A stretch of 64,000 nt of DNA. Source: Nitrospira tepida (GTDB lineage: Bacteria > Nitrospirota > Nitrospiria > Nitrospirales > Nitrospiraceae). Location: positions 2,760,001 to 2,824,000 of the forward strand of contig NZ_OX365700.1 of the NCBI RefSeq assembly GCF_947241125.1, read 5' to 3'. Under the pieces are notes generated by a model that was not told where the DNA came from, ran no database searches, and saw only the letters and a program-made list of their open reading frames with translations. Positions 10,628-19,529 of this stretch are shown here, piece after piece (within the stretch, counting starts at the first letter, position 1; every line of letters starts with the position of its first letter). A program made the translations under genes and the position numbers.

Positions 10628-11122
10628 TTATGAGAGGATCTTTCGAACATCTTTAAGGAGCATGAAGAGATGCAAGGGATCAGTTGGCGACGGAAGGAAA
10701 TCGAAGCGCCCGTAAAATTTTCTGGCCGCCTGATCTTTGGCATGGACCACCAAGGCACGAATTCCTGCAATGTCGGCAGCCTGGAGAGTCCGGAGCATCG
10801 CGTCCTTCAACAGAGCAGCACCGACCCCTTGTTTCTGCCAGCGGAGATCGACGGCTAACCTGGCGAGCAGCATAAGGGGAATGGAATGCTTGGCCAGCCC
10901 CTTCTTCACTCGCTCTGGGGCATGTTCTTGCTCTACAGAGCCCACAGCGAGAGCGTAATAACCGATCACCGTTTCATCGGCCAACCCTACATAGGTCTGC
11001 GCCCCTCCGCTGTGTTGATTGTGGAGGGCGTACTTCTGGAGAAAGCGAGTGAGAGCTTCCTGTCCACAGTCGAATGCTTCAACGGCGTGATGCGGTTGAA
11101 GCTTTTCGATGCGCCTCGTCAA
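10628..11122 (-). CDS. GNAT-family toxin, TacT-like acetyltransferase
   Basis: A 164-residue GNAT N-acetyltransferase. The acetyl-CoA site is visible as LARLAVDLRWQKQGVGAALLKDA, followed by ALVVHAKDQAARKFYGRFDF. This layout is typical of TacT/AtaT-like toxins that acetylate the amino acid on charged tRNA. The start is TTG 11122, overlapping the TGA of the DUF1778 antitoxin (TTGA), which supports coupling. It is located in the decayed defence island. Confidence 0.88.
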   Translation of the reverse strand: MTRRIEKLQPHHAVEAFDCGQEALTRFLQKYALHNQHSGGAQTYVGLADETVIGYYALAVGSVEQEHAPERVKKGLAKHSIPLMLLARLAVDLRWQKQGVGAALLKDAMLRTLQAADIAGIRALVVHAKDQAARKFYGRFDFLPSPTDPLHLFMLLKDVRKILS

Positions 11123-11427
11123 CGCTTTTCTTGAGCGTTTGGTGTCGGCGTAGCATCAAAGAAGCCTGGTTCTGTGAGGAGACGCTGCATCCGAGGGAGG
11201 GGGCGAGTCGGAGCATCCAGTGCAGCCAAGAACTCAGTCCACTTGGCCTTGCTCAAAGGGAACGTTCGGCGATCTGCCAAGGCTTCATCTGCCCGAGCCA
11301 GTGCGCTTTCAAGGACAAACGCGCTTACTGTACGATTAGAGACAGAGGCAGCAGCCTCCAGCGTTCGCTTGGCTGCGGAACTTACCCGAAGATCCAATTT
11401 TTCAGTCCGAAGTGCACGGGCTGGCAT
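11119..11427 (-). CDS. DUF1778 antitoxin, TacA-like
   Basis: A 102-residue protein with a ribbon-helix-helix start (RTEKLDLRVSSAAKRTLEAAASVSNRTVSAFVLESAL) and a C-terminal toxin-binding tail (FPLSKAKWTEFLAALDAPT). It precedes the GNAT toxin and overlaps it by four bases. TacA-type proteins bind the operon promoter with the toxin and neutralise it. Confidence 0.9.
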   Translation of the reverse strand: MPARALRTEKLDLRVSSAAKRTLEAAASVSNRTVSAFVLESALARADEALADRRTFPLSKAKWTEFLAALDAPTRPLPRMQRLLTEPGFFDATPTPNAQEKR

Positions 11428-11668
11428 AGGTCACCTCTGTTGCGGATAAAGATAACGCAAGAATCATATCATGTCAAGACAATGTCATGACTCTAATATC
11501 ATTAAGTTACAGTGTCTTAAAATACATGGCGCTCGTAATGCACTTAGGATGATGTGGGACATTGAAGAATGACACAGAAAATGCCAGAAACCTGTTAGAT
11601 CGCATGAGGAGCCATATTCGCAATAGAGTGGGGCCATCAACAAAATGACAGGAGGGATGTAATACGCG

Positions 11669-11884
11669 ATGATTTTCCATGTGATGTTGGAGCAAGCGGG
11701 AGATGGCTGGGTTGTCGTAGAGTGCCCAGCGCTTCCCGGCTGTGTCTCCCAGGGAAAGGATGAGAAGGAAGCTCTTGACAATATCAAGGAAGCTATCACG
11801 GCGTGGCTGTGGGCCGAAGACCAGAAGGCGCTGAAGGCCTTTCCCCTAAAGCCCGGGCAAGAACGAATTGTGGTTGCGGTCTAG
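11669..11884 (+). CDS. HicB-family antitoxin, no HicA partner seen
   Basis: A 71-residue partial RNase-H-like fold protein (MIFHVMLEQAGDGWVVVECPALPGCVSQGKDEKEALDNIKEAI), the hallmark of the HicB family. GGAGGG lies upstream of ATG 11669, spaced a little far. I looked for an adjacent HicA double-stranded-RNA-binding toxin on both sides and found none, so it is an orphan or its partner has been lost. Confidence 0.8.
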   Translation: MIFHVMLEQAGDGWVVVECPALPGCVSQGKDEKEALDNIKEAITAWLWAEDQKALKAFPLKPGQERIVVAV

Positions 11885-12301
11885 AAAATGACGAGGCTAG
11901 CCAATATTTCCTACCGATACAGGGACTCATCGCCCATGGACGGCGGCTTATCCGGCAAAGATCATATCTTCATCCGGCACATTTCGCGGGCTCCTCGACT
12001 ACTGCCCGGACCTCTATGCTAATCCTCCTCACACCGCAAGAGATTTCTGGTCCCTTCCCCAGTTCCAATTAGAAGCAGGTGCTTCGAGCAATGGAAGGAT
12101 TCGTTCCTGCGCGAAGGTATTCCCTTGTCCTCTTCGTTCCGTTTGCGGGCCTATCTCGGTGATGGACTACTTTGATCGCGGAAACAATCAAACTTTAGAG
12201 CATAATCTCGCTTATTTAACAGGCCCTTCGGCGGGGCTTGCCGCAATGGTTTGCTTCCCCAGGTGGGGTTGGTTCGGATTGAAAATGTCGCGACGAACGG
12301 A
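11885..12301. other. Intergenic stretch before the SNF2 helicase
   Basis: About 417 bases without a credible gene. A short frame from ATG 11888 has no recognisable content and does not look like HicA. The promoter of the helicase gene should lie here. Confidence 0.4.
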
Positions 12302-15163
12302 ATGAATTCTCACACGCTCACGCCCTACCACGCCAAGTACTTCGCCCATGAACTTACCAAGCGTTGTCCGTCGGACAGCATGGAGAAGCTGGCCGGGGCG
12401 TTGGTCGATGCCCAGGTTGACTTGAATCCGCACCAGATTGAAGCTGCGCTGTTCGCGTTTCGATCACCGCTCTCGAAAGGCGCCATCCTCGCGGATGAAG
12501 TTGGCCTTGGAAAAACAATCGAAGCGGGGCTTGTTCTTTCTCAGAAATGGGCCGAGCGGAAGCGACGCGTGCTCGCCATAACGCCCTCAAATCTCCGCAA
12601 GCAGTGGCATCAGGAACTCCAAGAGAAGTTCTTCCTACCGTGCCGCATTCTGGAGACGAAGTCCTACAACGCCGCTGTGCGGCAGGGGAATGTCCGCCCG
12701 TTCGAATGCAGCGACGTCGTCATCTGTTCCTACCAATTCGCCCGATCAAAGGCCGGAGAGATCAGCCTCGTGCGATGGGATCTCGTTGTCATTGACGAAG
12801 CCCATCGCTTGCGAAACGTCTACAAGCCGACCAATGTCATCGCCAACACGCTGAAACAGTCGTTGAAAGAAGCGCCGAAGCTTCTTTTGACCGCCACACC
12901 TCTGCAAAACTCGCTTCTCGAACTCTATGGGCTGGTCAGCGTAGTAGACGACCGCATCTTCGGCGACCTCAAGAGTTTCAAGGAACAGTTTGCGAACCTC
13001 CAGAACAACGCGACCTTCGACGTTCTGAAAGCACGCCTGCAACCGCTCTGTAAACGAACTCTGCGGCGCCAGGTGTTGCCCTATGTGCGATACACGAAAC
13101 GGCTGCCCATTGTGCAACCGTTTACGCCGGCGGAGAGCGAAGACCGCCTTTACCATCTGGTCTCGGACTATCTCCGCCGAGACAATCTTCAGGCGTTACC
13201 GGCCAGCCAACGGTCGCTCATGATCCTGGTGCTGCGGAAGCTCCTGGCCTCATCGTCCTTTGCGATTGCAGGGGCCTTGGAATCGATGAGCGGGCGCCTA
13301 CGTGACCGGCTCAGACTGGCCGAAGGTCCTAAACCACTCGAAGAAGCGCTCGAAGAAGACTTTGAGGCGCTCGATGAAATTGCGGAAGAATGGGAAGAGG
13401 ACGAGGCTCCACCTGAGCCGCTGAGCGAAGCCGACCGCAAGGCCATCCAACAGGAAATCGACGACCTTGAAGGATTTCGGAAACTGGCCGTCTCCATCAC
13501 CCACAATGCGAAGGGGCAGGCCCTGCTCACGGCGTTGCGAACAGCCTTCGCCAAAGCGGCAGAACTCGGTGCGGCACAGAAAGCCATCATCTTTACCGAG
13601 TCGAGACGAACGCAGGAATATCTCCTCAGAGTCCTCACAGACAGTCCCTGGAAAGACCACATCGTCCTCTTCAATGGCTCCAACAACGACGAGAAATCGA
13701 AGCAGATCTATTTGGAATGGCTCTCGCGCCATCAGGGAACCGACCGTGTCACAGGGTCTCGCTCCGCCGATATGCGCTCGGCCATCGTGGACTACTTCAA
13801 AGACCAGGGCCAGATCATGATCGCTACAGAAGCAGGAGCCGAGGGCATCAACCTCCAATTCTGCTCGCTGGTCGTGAACTACGATCTTCCCTGGAACCCT
13901 CAGCGCATCGAACAACGGATCGGCCGCTGCCATCGCTATGGGCAGAAGCACGATGTCGTCGTGGTGAACTTTCTGAATCAAACCAATGAAGCCGACCAAC
14001 ACGTCTTCCGCCTGCTCTCCGAAAAGTTTCAACTCTTCGAAGGTGTCTTCGGTACCAGCGATGAAGTGCTTGGGGCCATTGAGTCCGGCATGGACTTTGA
14101 AAAACGGATCGCCGACATCTATCAGCGCTGCCGGACTCCGGAGGAAATCAAGGCCTCATTTGACCAACTCCAGAGCGAACTCGGCGCTCAAATCGACGAG
14201 GCCATGACGCGCGCCCGGCAGCTTCTCTTCGAGCACTTTGACGACGAAGTGCGCGAGAAGCTGCGGGCGAGCGATGAACGTTCACGGCTGTATCTCAATC
14301 GTTATGAGCGGATCTTGATGCAGCTCACCCGCTATGAATTAGGCGACCATGCCGAATTCCTCACGGATTCCTCGTTCCGGCTCAAATCCTGTCCGTTCTC
14401 GGGAGACATTCCCCTTGGCCTCTATGAATTGCCTCGCCGGTCTGGCGAAGCCCATCTGTATCGGCTTGCTCATCCCTTGGCAGAGCAGGTCCTCGCCCAG
14501 GCTAAGAACCGTGTGCTGGACCCGACAGAACTCTCATTTGAGTACAGTAAGCATGACGGTAAGGTGAGCCTCATCCAACCGCTGATCGGCAAATCCGGCG
14601 TCCTGAGCATCTCACGATTTACTGTCGAAGCGCTGGACCAAGCCGAGGACTACCTGATCTGTGCAGGAGTGACTGATCACGGAGAGGTCTTGGATGAAGA
14701 CATCATCCACAGGCTCTTCACTCTGCCGGCTCGCGTCCATCACTCCACGACCGCGTTATCTGAACATCCAATAATCCGGAAACAAACGGAAGAGCGGCAG
14801 AACGCCATCAGGCGCCAGATTTCGCAGCGCAATGCGGACTTCTTTGAGGCCGAAGCCGAGAAGCTCGATGCCTGGGCCGATGACCTAAAACTGGGGTTAG
14901 AGCGGGAAATCAAGGAACTGGACCGACAGATCAAAGAAGCCCGAAAGGCGGCGGTCGCATCCCTCACGTTAGAAGAGAAACTGGCCGGTCAAAAACAGAT
15001 CAAAGCCCTGGAAACTGAACGAGGCAAGCACCGCAGGGCCCTCTTCGACGCCCAGGACGAGATCGACCGCCGGCGGGAGCAGTTCATCGCCGAGATTGAG
15101 GGCAAGCTCCAACAACGAGTTTTCACTGAACCGTTGGTTTCTCTTCGCTGGAGATTGATGTAA
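12302..15163 (+). CDS. SNF2/RapA-like helicase of a defence island
   Basis: A 953-residue superfamily 2 ATPase. Motif I is ILADEVGLGKTIEAG, motif II VIDEAHRLRN, motif III LLTATPLQN, and the helicase C domain has MIATEAGAEGINLQFCSLVVNYDLPWNPQRIEQRIGRCHRYGQ. The last 150 residues are a long Lys/Glu-rich coiled coil. I chose ATG 12302 (MNSHTLTPYHAKYFAHEL); an in-frame TTG at 12251 is possible. Proteins of this kind are frequent in restriction and defence islands, and the broken UvrD-like gene 31 bases downstream suggests an operon. Confidence 0.85.
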   Translation: MNSHTLTPYHAKYFAHELTKRCPSDSMEKLAGALVDAQVDLNPHQIEAALFAFRSPLSKGAILADEVGLGKTIEAGLVLSQKWAERKRRVLAITPSNLRKQWHQELQEKFFLPCRILETKSYNAAVRQGNVRPFECSDVVICSYQFARSKAGEISLVRWDLVVIDEAHRLRNVYKPTNVIANTLKQSLKEAPKLLLTATPLQNSLLELYGLVSVVDDRIFGDLKSFKEQFANLQNNATFDVLKARLQPLCKRTLRRQVLPYVRYTKRLPIVQPFTPAESEDRLYHLVSDYLRRDNLQALPASQRSLMILVLRKLLASSSFAIAGALESMSGRLRDRLRLAEGPKPLEEALEEDFEALDEIAEEWEEDEAPPEPLSEADRKAIQQEIDDLEGFRKLAVSITHNAKGQALLTALRTAFAKAAELGAAQKAIIFTESRRTQEYLLRVLTDSPWKDHIVLFNGSNNDEKSKQIYLEWLSRHQGTDRVTGSRSADMRSAIVDYFKDQGQIMIATEAGAEGINLQFCSLVVNYDLPWNPQRIEQRIGRCHRYGQKHDVVVVNFLNQTNEADQHVFRLLSEKFQLFEGVFGTSDEVLGAIESGMDFEKRIADIYQRCRTPEEIKASFDQLQSELGAQIDEAMTRARQLLFEHFDDEVREKLRASDERSRLYLNRYERILMQLTRYELGDHAEFLTDSSFRLKSCPFSGDIPLGLYELPRRSGEAHLYRLAHPLAEQVLAQAKNRVLDPTELSFEYSKHDGKVSLIQPLIGKSGVLSISRFTVEALDQAEDYLICAGVTDHGEVLDEDIIHRLFTLPARVHHSTTALSEHPIIRKQTEERQNAIRRQISQRNADFFEAEAEKLDAWADDLKLGLEREIKELDRQIKEARKAAVASLTLEEKLAGQKQIKALETERGKHRRALFDAQDEIDRRREQFIAEIEGKLQQRVFTEPLVSLRWRLM

Positions 15164-15194
15164 TCTGCAACCACATTTGTGGGGAGCCACTTGA

Positions 15195-15331
15195 ATGAGT
15201 TGGAATGAAGGGTTAGCTGGCCAAGCGCTTCATATCGCACAAACGAACGATTCGCCTCTCTGGGTAGCGGCTGGGCCAGGTACGGGGAAGACATTCGCTT
15301 TGATGAGAAGGCTAGCGAGGCTATTGGAGAT
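15195..15331 (+). pseudogene. UvrD/Rep-like helicase, N-terminal stub truncated by IS3
   Basis: ATG 15195 starts MSWNEGLAGQALHIAQT and continues through a Walker A motif (WVAAGPGTGKTFALMRRLARLL) typical of superfamily 1 UvrD-like helicases. After about 46 codons the frame runs into the IS3 left inverted repeat and stops at 15365. No continuation is found beyond the IS, so the rest of the gene is deleted. It follows the SNF2 helicase closely. Confidence 0.8.
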
Positions 15332-15422
15332 AGAGGGGGCTCCGGAAATTCGGACAGTGTGGTAAGTGGTAGCCTGGCTTCACCACCGCCACCGCGAGGT
15401 GGCCGACGAGAGGAGCGAGGCA

Positions 15423-15722
15423 ATGAAACGCACGAGACGGAATCATGGCGCCACCTTCAAGGCGCAGGTCGCATTGGCCGCGGTCAAAGGCGACAAGACG
15501 CTCGCCGAGTTGGCCGAGCAATTCAGCGTCCACCCCACTCAGATCACCGAATGGAAGCAGCACCTGGTGGGCCGGGCGGCGGACGTGTTTGGCGGGACGA
15601 AACCGTCGTCGGAGGCACCGGATCTCAAGACGCTTCATGCGAAGATCGGGCAACTGGCGTTGGAGAATGATTTTTTAGAAGGCGCGCTCATCAAGGCGGG
15701 CTTGCTGAGCGCAAAGCGATGA
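15423..15722 (+). CDS. IS3-family transposase OrfA
   Basis: A 99-residue helix-turn-helix protein (HGATFKAQVALAAVKGDKTLAELAEQFSVHPTQITEWK) with a C-terminal leucine-zipper-like region (LHAKIGQLALENDFLEGAL). It binds the IS ends. ATG 15423 gives the family's usual length. The stop overlaps the orfB ATG in an ATGA, so OrfB may be made by coupling or by frameshifting in the T-rich run near 15670. Confidence 0.92.
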   Translation: MKRTRRNHGATFKAQVALAAVKGDKTLAELAEQFSVHPTQITEWKQHLVGRAADVFGGTKPSSEAPDLKTLHAKIGQLALENDFLEGALIKAGLLSAKR

Positions 15723-16549
15723 TCGATCGCACGCATCAATTACCAATCGGGCGGCAATGCCAACTGCTGAAGCTGGCCCGGTCCACGGTCTACTACCAGC
15801 CCGTGCCGGTGTCGTCGGAGACGCTGGCCCTGATGCGCCGGGTTGACGAACTGCATCTGCAGTATCCGTTTGCCGGCGCCCGGATGCTCCGGGATGTCCT
15901 CCGGGGCGAGGGCCATGGAGTCGGACGGCGCCATGTGGCGACGCTGATGCGGCGCATGGGGATCACGGCAGTCTACCGCAAACCCCGCACCAGTCACCGG
16001 CATCCCGCCCACCGGATCTATCCCTATCTGCTGCGCCAGCTCACGATCACGCGTCCGAACCACGTGTGGGCGGCGGATATCACCTACATCCCGATGCAGC
16101 GCGGCTTCGTCTATCTCTGTGCCATCCTGGACTGGGCCAGTCGCCGGGTGCTGGCGTGGCGGCTGTCCAATACGTTGACGACGGACTTCTGCGTGGAAGC
16201 CGTGCGGGAGGCGATCACCCGGTATGGTTGCCCGGAGATCTTCAACACCGATCAAGGCTGTCAGTTCACCAGTCAGGAATTCACCGGGCTTCTGACAGCC
16301 CACGGCATTCAGATCAGTATGGATGGAACCGGGCGTTGGCGCGACAATGTGTTCGTCGAACGGCTGTGGCGGAGCCTCAAATATGAAGAGGTCTATCTCC
16401 ACGCCTACGAGACCGTTACCACGGCCCAACAGGGGTTAGGACGCTACCTGACTTTCTATAACCAGACGAGACCCCATCGGGCTCTTGACGGGCGGACGCC
16501 GGATCGCGTGTACTTTGACAACCTGCCCGCACGGCACACTGCCGCGTAG
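15719..16549 (+). CDS. IS3-family transposase OrfB (DDE integrase)
   Basis: A 276-residue DDE transposase. The rve core is intact: WAADITYIPM (first Asp), FNTDQGCQFTSQEF (second Asp) and DNVFVERLWRSLKYEEVY (Glu). The N-terminal HTH_21 region and C-terminal TRPHRALDGRTP are typical. The frame is intact. Confidence 0.95.
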   Translation: MIDRTHQLPIGRQCQLLKLARSTVYYQPVPVSSETLALMRRVDELHLQYPFAGARMLRDVLRGEGHGVGRRHVATLMRRMGITAVYRKPRTSHRHPAHRIYPYLLRQLTITRPNHVWAADITYIPMQRGFVYLCAILDWASRRVLAWRLSNTLTTDFCVEAVREAITRYGCPEIFNTDQGCQFTSQEFTGLLTAHGIQISMDGTGRWRDNVFVERLWRSLKYEEVYLHAYETVTTAQQGLGRYLTFYNQTRPHRALDGRTPDRVYFDNLPARHTAA

Positions 16550-16625
16550 GCAAAACACCGCGAGGCGCCACTTAAGAACTGAAAGATTCTGTCCAAACAA
16601 GCGGAGCCCCCTCTCTTGTCTCTGG

Positions 16626-16645
16626 ATTCCCGCTTGCGCGGGAAT
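16626..16645. repeat. Short palindromic repeat ATTCCCGC-N4-GCGGGAAT
   Basis: A perfect 8-bp inverted repeat with a 4-base loop within GGATTCCCGCTTGCGCGGG. It resembles the dRS3/REP-like repeats common in many genomes, which often sit at recombination junctions. Here it lies 12 bases outside the IS3 end. Confidence 0.7.
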
Positions 16646-16684
16646 GACGGAATGCCTCCGACCTGAACCGACTTGGAGGAAGCC

Positions 16685-16879
16685 ATGAAGGTGAAATATG
16701 ACGAAGAAGTGGACGTGCTGACGATCGAATTCAGTGATGCCCCAGTCGAGGAGAGCGACGAGGACAAGCCTGGTGTCATTCTGGACTATGACAAGGATGG
16801 GAACATCGTAGGTATGGAGATCCTCAACGCCTCGAAGCGGGTGCAGAATCCCAAGTCTGTCGAATACGCGGTAGCGTAA
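16685..16879 (+). CDS. DUF2283 domain protein
   Basis: A 64-residue protein starting at ATG 16685 behind GGAGGAAG. The sequence MKVKYDEEVDVLTIEFSDAPVEES...GVILDYDKDGNIVGMEILNASKRV is the complete DUF2283 domain, a small beta-rich fold of unknown biochemical function often found beside toxin-antitoxin genes. Confidence 0.88.
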   Translation: MKVKYDEEVDVLTIEFSDAPVEESDEDKPGVILDYDKDGNIVGMEILNASKRVQNPKSVEYAVA

Positions 16880-16934
16880 CATTCGGGCTTGGAGCGACGC
16901 TCTCTACCGAGACAAGCTCCCTGGAGGACTACGC

Positions 16935-17228
16935 ATGAGCAAAGAGCGAATCCTGTCCCTCTTAGCCAGCCGGCGAGAAGACATTCTTGTGAAGTTTGGC
17001 GTGAGAAAACTGGGCATCTTCGGATCGGCCGCCCGGGATGACATGCGAAGCGGGAGCGACGTGGACATTCTGGTCGAGTTTCAGGCCCCCGCGACGTTCG
17101 ATCAATACATGGACCTGAAAGCCTATCTCGAGACCCTGCTCGGGACGACCGTCGATCTCGTCACGGAAGATGCCCTGAAGCCGCGCATGGGCCCTCTCGT
17201 TGAGAAGGACCTGGTTCGTGTCGCGTAA
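16935..17228 (+). CDS. mntA: MntA-like nucleotidyltransferase antitoxin
   Basis: A 97-residue minimal nucleotidyltransferase. The active-site pattern GS-x10-D-x-D is present in FGSAARDDMRSGSDVDILVEF. Members pair with HEPN toxins and silence them by adding AMP to a Tyr near the HEPN active site. The C-terminus overlaps the HEPN start by 11 bases. Confidence 0.92.
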   Translation: MSKERILSLLASRREDILVKFGVRKLGIFGSAARDDMRSGSDVDILVEFQAPATFDQYMDLKAYLETLLGTTVDLVTEDALKPRMGPLVEKDLVRVA

Positions 17229-17571
17229 CTGGCTGTTCTACCTTGAGGACATCGTCGAGAGTGCACGGAAAATTCGACGTTACACAGACGGCTTGACCTT
17301 CGTGCAGTTTCGCTCGCAGGACATGGTTGTTGACGCGGTTGTCCGCAATCTGGAGATCATTGGAGAAGCCGCGAAGCATCTGCCTGAGGAAGCGAAGACT
17401 CTGACACCCGATGTGGATTGGTCGAAGGCCGCCGGATTCCGTGACGTGATCGCTCATGGGTATTTTGGGTTGGACCTGCACGTCATCGGGGACGTGGTCC
17501 AAACGAAACTCCCGCTGCTCAGCCAATCGGCTGAGCAGGTCCTCCATCAGTTTAGGAATCGGTCCCAATAG
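17218..17571 (+). CDS. hepT: HEPN-domain toxin, HepT-like
   Basis: A 117-residue DUF86/HepT protein. The RNase motif R-x4-H appears in GFRDVIAHGYFGLD, and the preceding helices (VVDAVVRNLEIIGEAAKHLPEEA) match the family. I chose GTG 17218 because GAGAAGGA lies eight bases upstream inside mntA; an earlier in-frame ATG at 17200 has no such site. It is a ribonuclease toxin controlled by the adjacent MntA. Confidence 0.9.
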   Translation: MSRNWLFYLEDIVESARKIRRYTDGLTFVQFRSQDMVVDAVVRNLEIIGEAAKHLPEEAKTLTPDVDWSKAAGFRDVIAHGYFGLDLHVIGDVVQTKLPLLSQSAEQVLHQFRNRSQ

Positions 17572-18420
17572 GCGCGCGCTTTTGAGCCGTCTCACCATGA
17601 ACCGCCACGTCAATGCCATCGCCGGACGCCTAAGCCTCCGACCTCCGCAGCGGCAGTCGCTCGAGATCCTGGACCGGGTCACCGAGATCGTGCCGCCGAA
17701 GAAGGGAACCGACCTGGTCTCGGCGCTGGAGGTGATCCACCGCGAGTTCCCAACGGTGACGGATTTCGAGCGCGACTTCCCTTCGCTCTGTTTCGCTTTG
17801 GCCACCGGAGTCGGGAAGACGCGACTCATGGGCGCCTTCATCAGCTATCTGCATCTCGCTCACGGAATCAATCACTTCTTCGTGCTGGCACCGAACCTGA
17901 CCATCTACATCAAGCTGATGACCGACTTTACACCGAATACACCGAAGTACGTCTTCACCGGTATTGCCGAGTTTGCCACAGAGCCACCTACGATCATCAC
18001 CGGGGACAACTATGAGTCCGGGGTTGCAGCTCGCCTTACTTCGTTACCTGGCTTCGGCCAAGAGGTGCACATCAACATTTTCAATATCTCGAAGATCAAC
18101 TCGGAGGTGCGAGGCGGCAAAGCGCCACGGATTAAACGACTGTCGGAATACATTGGCCAGAGTTATTTTGATTATTTGGCAAGTCTCGAAGACTGAGCTT
18201 CCCCCCATTGTTTGGACAGGTTTTCATCTGAATTAAGCTAATGGATCTTTCCCTCCTTCCCTCCTTTCTTTTAGAGTTCTTCTGACTCCTGTTTCCCCAG
18301 AGGCGCGGGCCACAAACCGTCAATGCGTGGTTTGGGTGCAGGGGCATTTCAACACTTCGCTCCAGGATCGGTTATACGGGGCGATCGCCTGTCGGTCCAT
18401 ACCGGAGTAGCCCCCTCGAC

Positions 18421-19272
18421 TCAGCCAAAATGCACCTCGGCCGGGGTCCGTCGGCCCAAGCTCTGGTGCCGTCGTTCGGTGTTGTAGAACAGAAAATACC
18501 GCTGCAACCCGGCCCAGGCCTCGGCTCCGTCGGCGTCGTCCCGCAGGTAGATCTCCTCGTACTTCACGCTCCGCCACAGCCGTTCCACAAAGATATTGTC
18601 CAAGGCCCGGCCGCGCCCGTCCATGCTGATGCGGACGCCCGCGCCCTCCAGCCGCCCCGTGAACTCGTCGCTTGTAAACTGCGCCCCTTGATCCGTGTTG
18701 AAGATCTCCGGCTGCCCGCTCCCCAACGCGTTCTCCAACGCTTCCAGGCAGAACAGCGCGTCCAGCGTGTTGGAGAGCGCCCACGCCAGCACGTAGCGGC
18801 TGTACCAGTCCAGCACCGCGACCAGGTACAGGAACCCGCGCCGCATCGGCACATACGTGATGTCCGCACACCACACGTGGTTCGGCCGCTCCACCGCCAG
18901 CTCCCGCAGCAGATAGGGATACGTCGGATGCGCGGGCTGCCGGCGGCTCGTGTGCGGGCCCGGCAGCACCGCTTGCAACCCCATCACCCGCATCAGCCGC
19001 GCCACCCGCTTGTGGTTGACCACGTGGCCCAATCGCTGCAGCCAATCGGTCATCCGGGGCACTCCGTAAAACGGCCGTTGCAAGTACAGTTCATCGATCA
19101 GCCGCATCAACGTCAGATTCTCGGCCCGTTCGGGCACTGGCTCGTAGTAGTAGGTCGAGCGCGCCAGGCCCGCCACCACACACTGCTGCACGATCGACAC
19201 GGCACCCGGGTCGGCGTGGATCCATCCGCGGCGGGTCTCCCGCGGCACGCTCAGAGCTTTTTTCGCAGCCAC
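18421..19272 (-). CDS. IS3-family transposase OrfB (DDE integrase)
   Basis: A 283-residue protein with the rve core: WCADITYVPMRRGFLYLVAV (first Asp), FNTDQGAQFTSDEF (second Asp) and LDNIFVERLWRSVKYEEIY (Glu). It ends with RRHQSLGRRTPAEVHFG. It overlaps orfA by 22 bases in another frame, so a programmed -1 frameshift near the A-rich AAAAAAGC run (19256-19263 on the minus strand) is plausible. Confidence 0.94.
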   Translation of the reverse strand: MAAKKALSVPRETRRGWIHADPGAVSIVQQCVVAGLARSTYYYEPVPERAENLTLMRLIDELYLQRPFYGVPRMTDWLQRLGHVVNHKRVARLMRVMGLQAVLPGPHTSRRQPAHPTYPYLLRELAVERPNHVWCADITYVPMRRGFLYLVAVLDWYSRYVLAWALSNTLDALFCLEALENALGSGQPEIFNTDQGAQFTSDEFTGRLEGAGVRISMDGRGRALDNIFVERLWRSVKYEEIYLRDDADGAEAWAGLQRYFLFYNTERRHQSLGRRTPAEVHFG

Positions 19273-19529
19273 TCCAGCTCCATCTTCAGGCGGCCGATCT
19301 CCTGGTACAGCGGGGCCGTCACCACCTCCTCGCTACGCCCCGTGCCCGCCAGACCTCGCCGGAACACCTCCGGCGCCCCGTCTAGCAACTGTCGCTTCCA
19401 ATGGGCAATCACCGTCGGGTGCACACCATGGACGGCACTCAATTCACTCAGGGTCCGCACCCCCTTGATCGCCTCCACTGCCACCCGCGCTTTGAACTCC
19501 TCCGAATGGGTCTTCCGTTTTGGGGCCAT
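19251..19529 (-). CDS. IS3-family transposase OrfA
   Basis: A 92-residue helix-turn-helix protein (MAPKRKTHSEEFKARVAVEA, LSELSAVHGVHPTVIAHWKRQLLDGA) with a C-terminal leucine-rich coiled region ending LEWLRKKL. It overlaps orfB at its 3' end, where IS3 elements usually shift frame to make the OrfAB fusion. Confidence 0.92.
   Translation of the reverse strand: MAPKRKTHSEEFKARVAVEAIKGVRTLSELSAVHGVHPTVIAHWKRQLLDGAPEVFRRGLAGTGRSEEVVTAPLYQEIGRLKMELEWLRKKL

Larger units (their letters stand above)
15332..16614 (+). mobile_element. IS3-family insertion sequence, copy 1
   Basis: The terminal inverted repeats start with a shared AGAGGGGGCTCCG (15332-15344 and complement at 16602-16614) and continue to GGACAG (15352-15357) and CTGTCC (16589-16594). 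The element is about 1283 bp with overlapping orfA and orfB. I see no target duplication, which suggests that a deletion removed one flank and with it the remainder of the UvrD-like gene. Confidence 0.75.

Noticed and set aside
11888-12022. Short frame after the HicB-like gene as its HicA toxin
   Set aside because: The translated sequence lacks the HicA fold residues (Gly-Ser-His-xx-(Y/F)) and any ribosome site.
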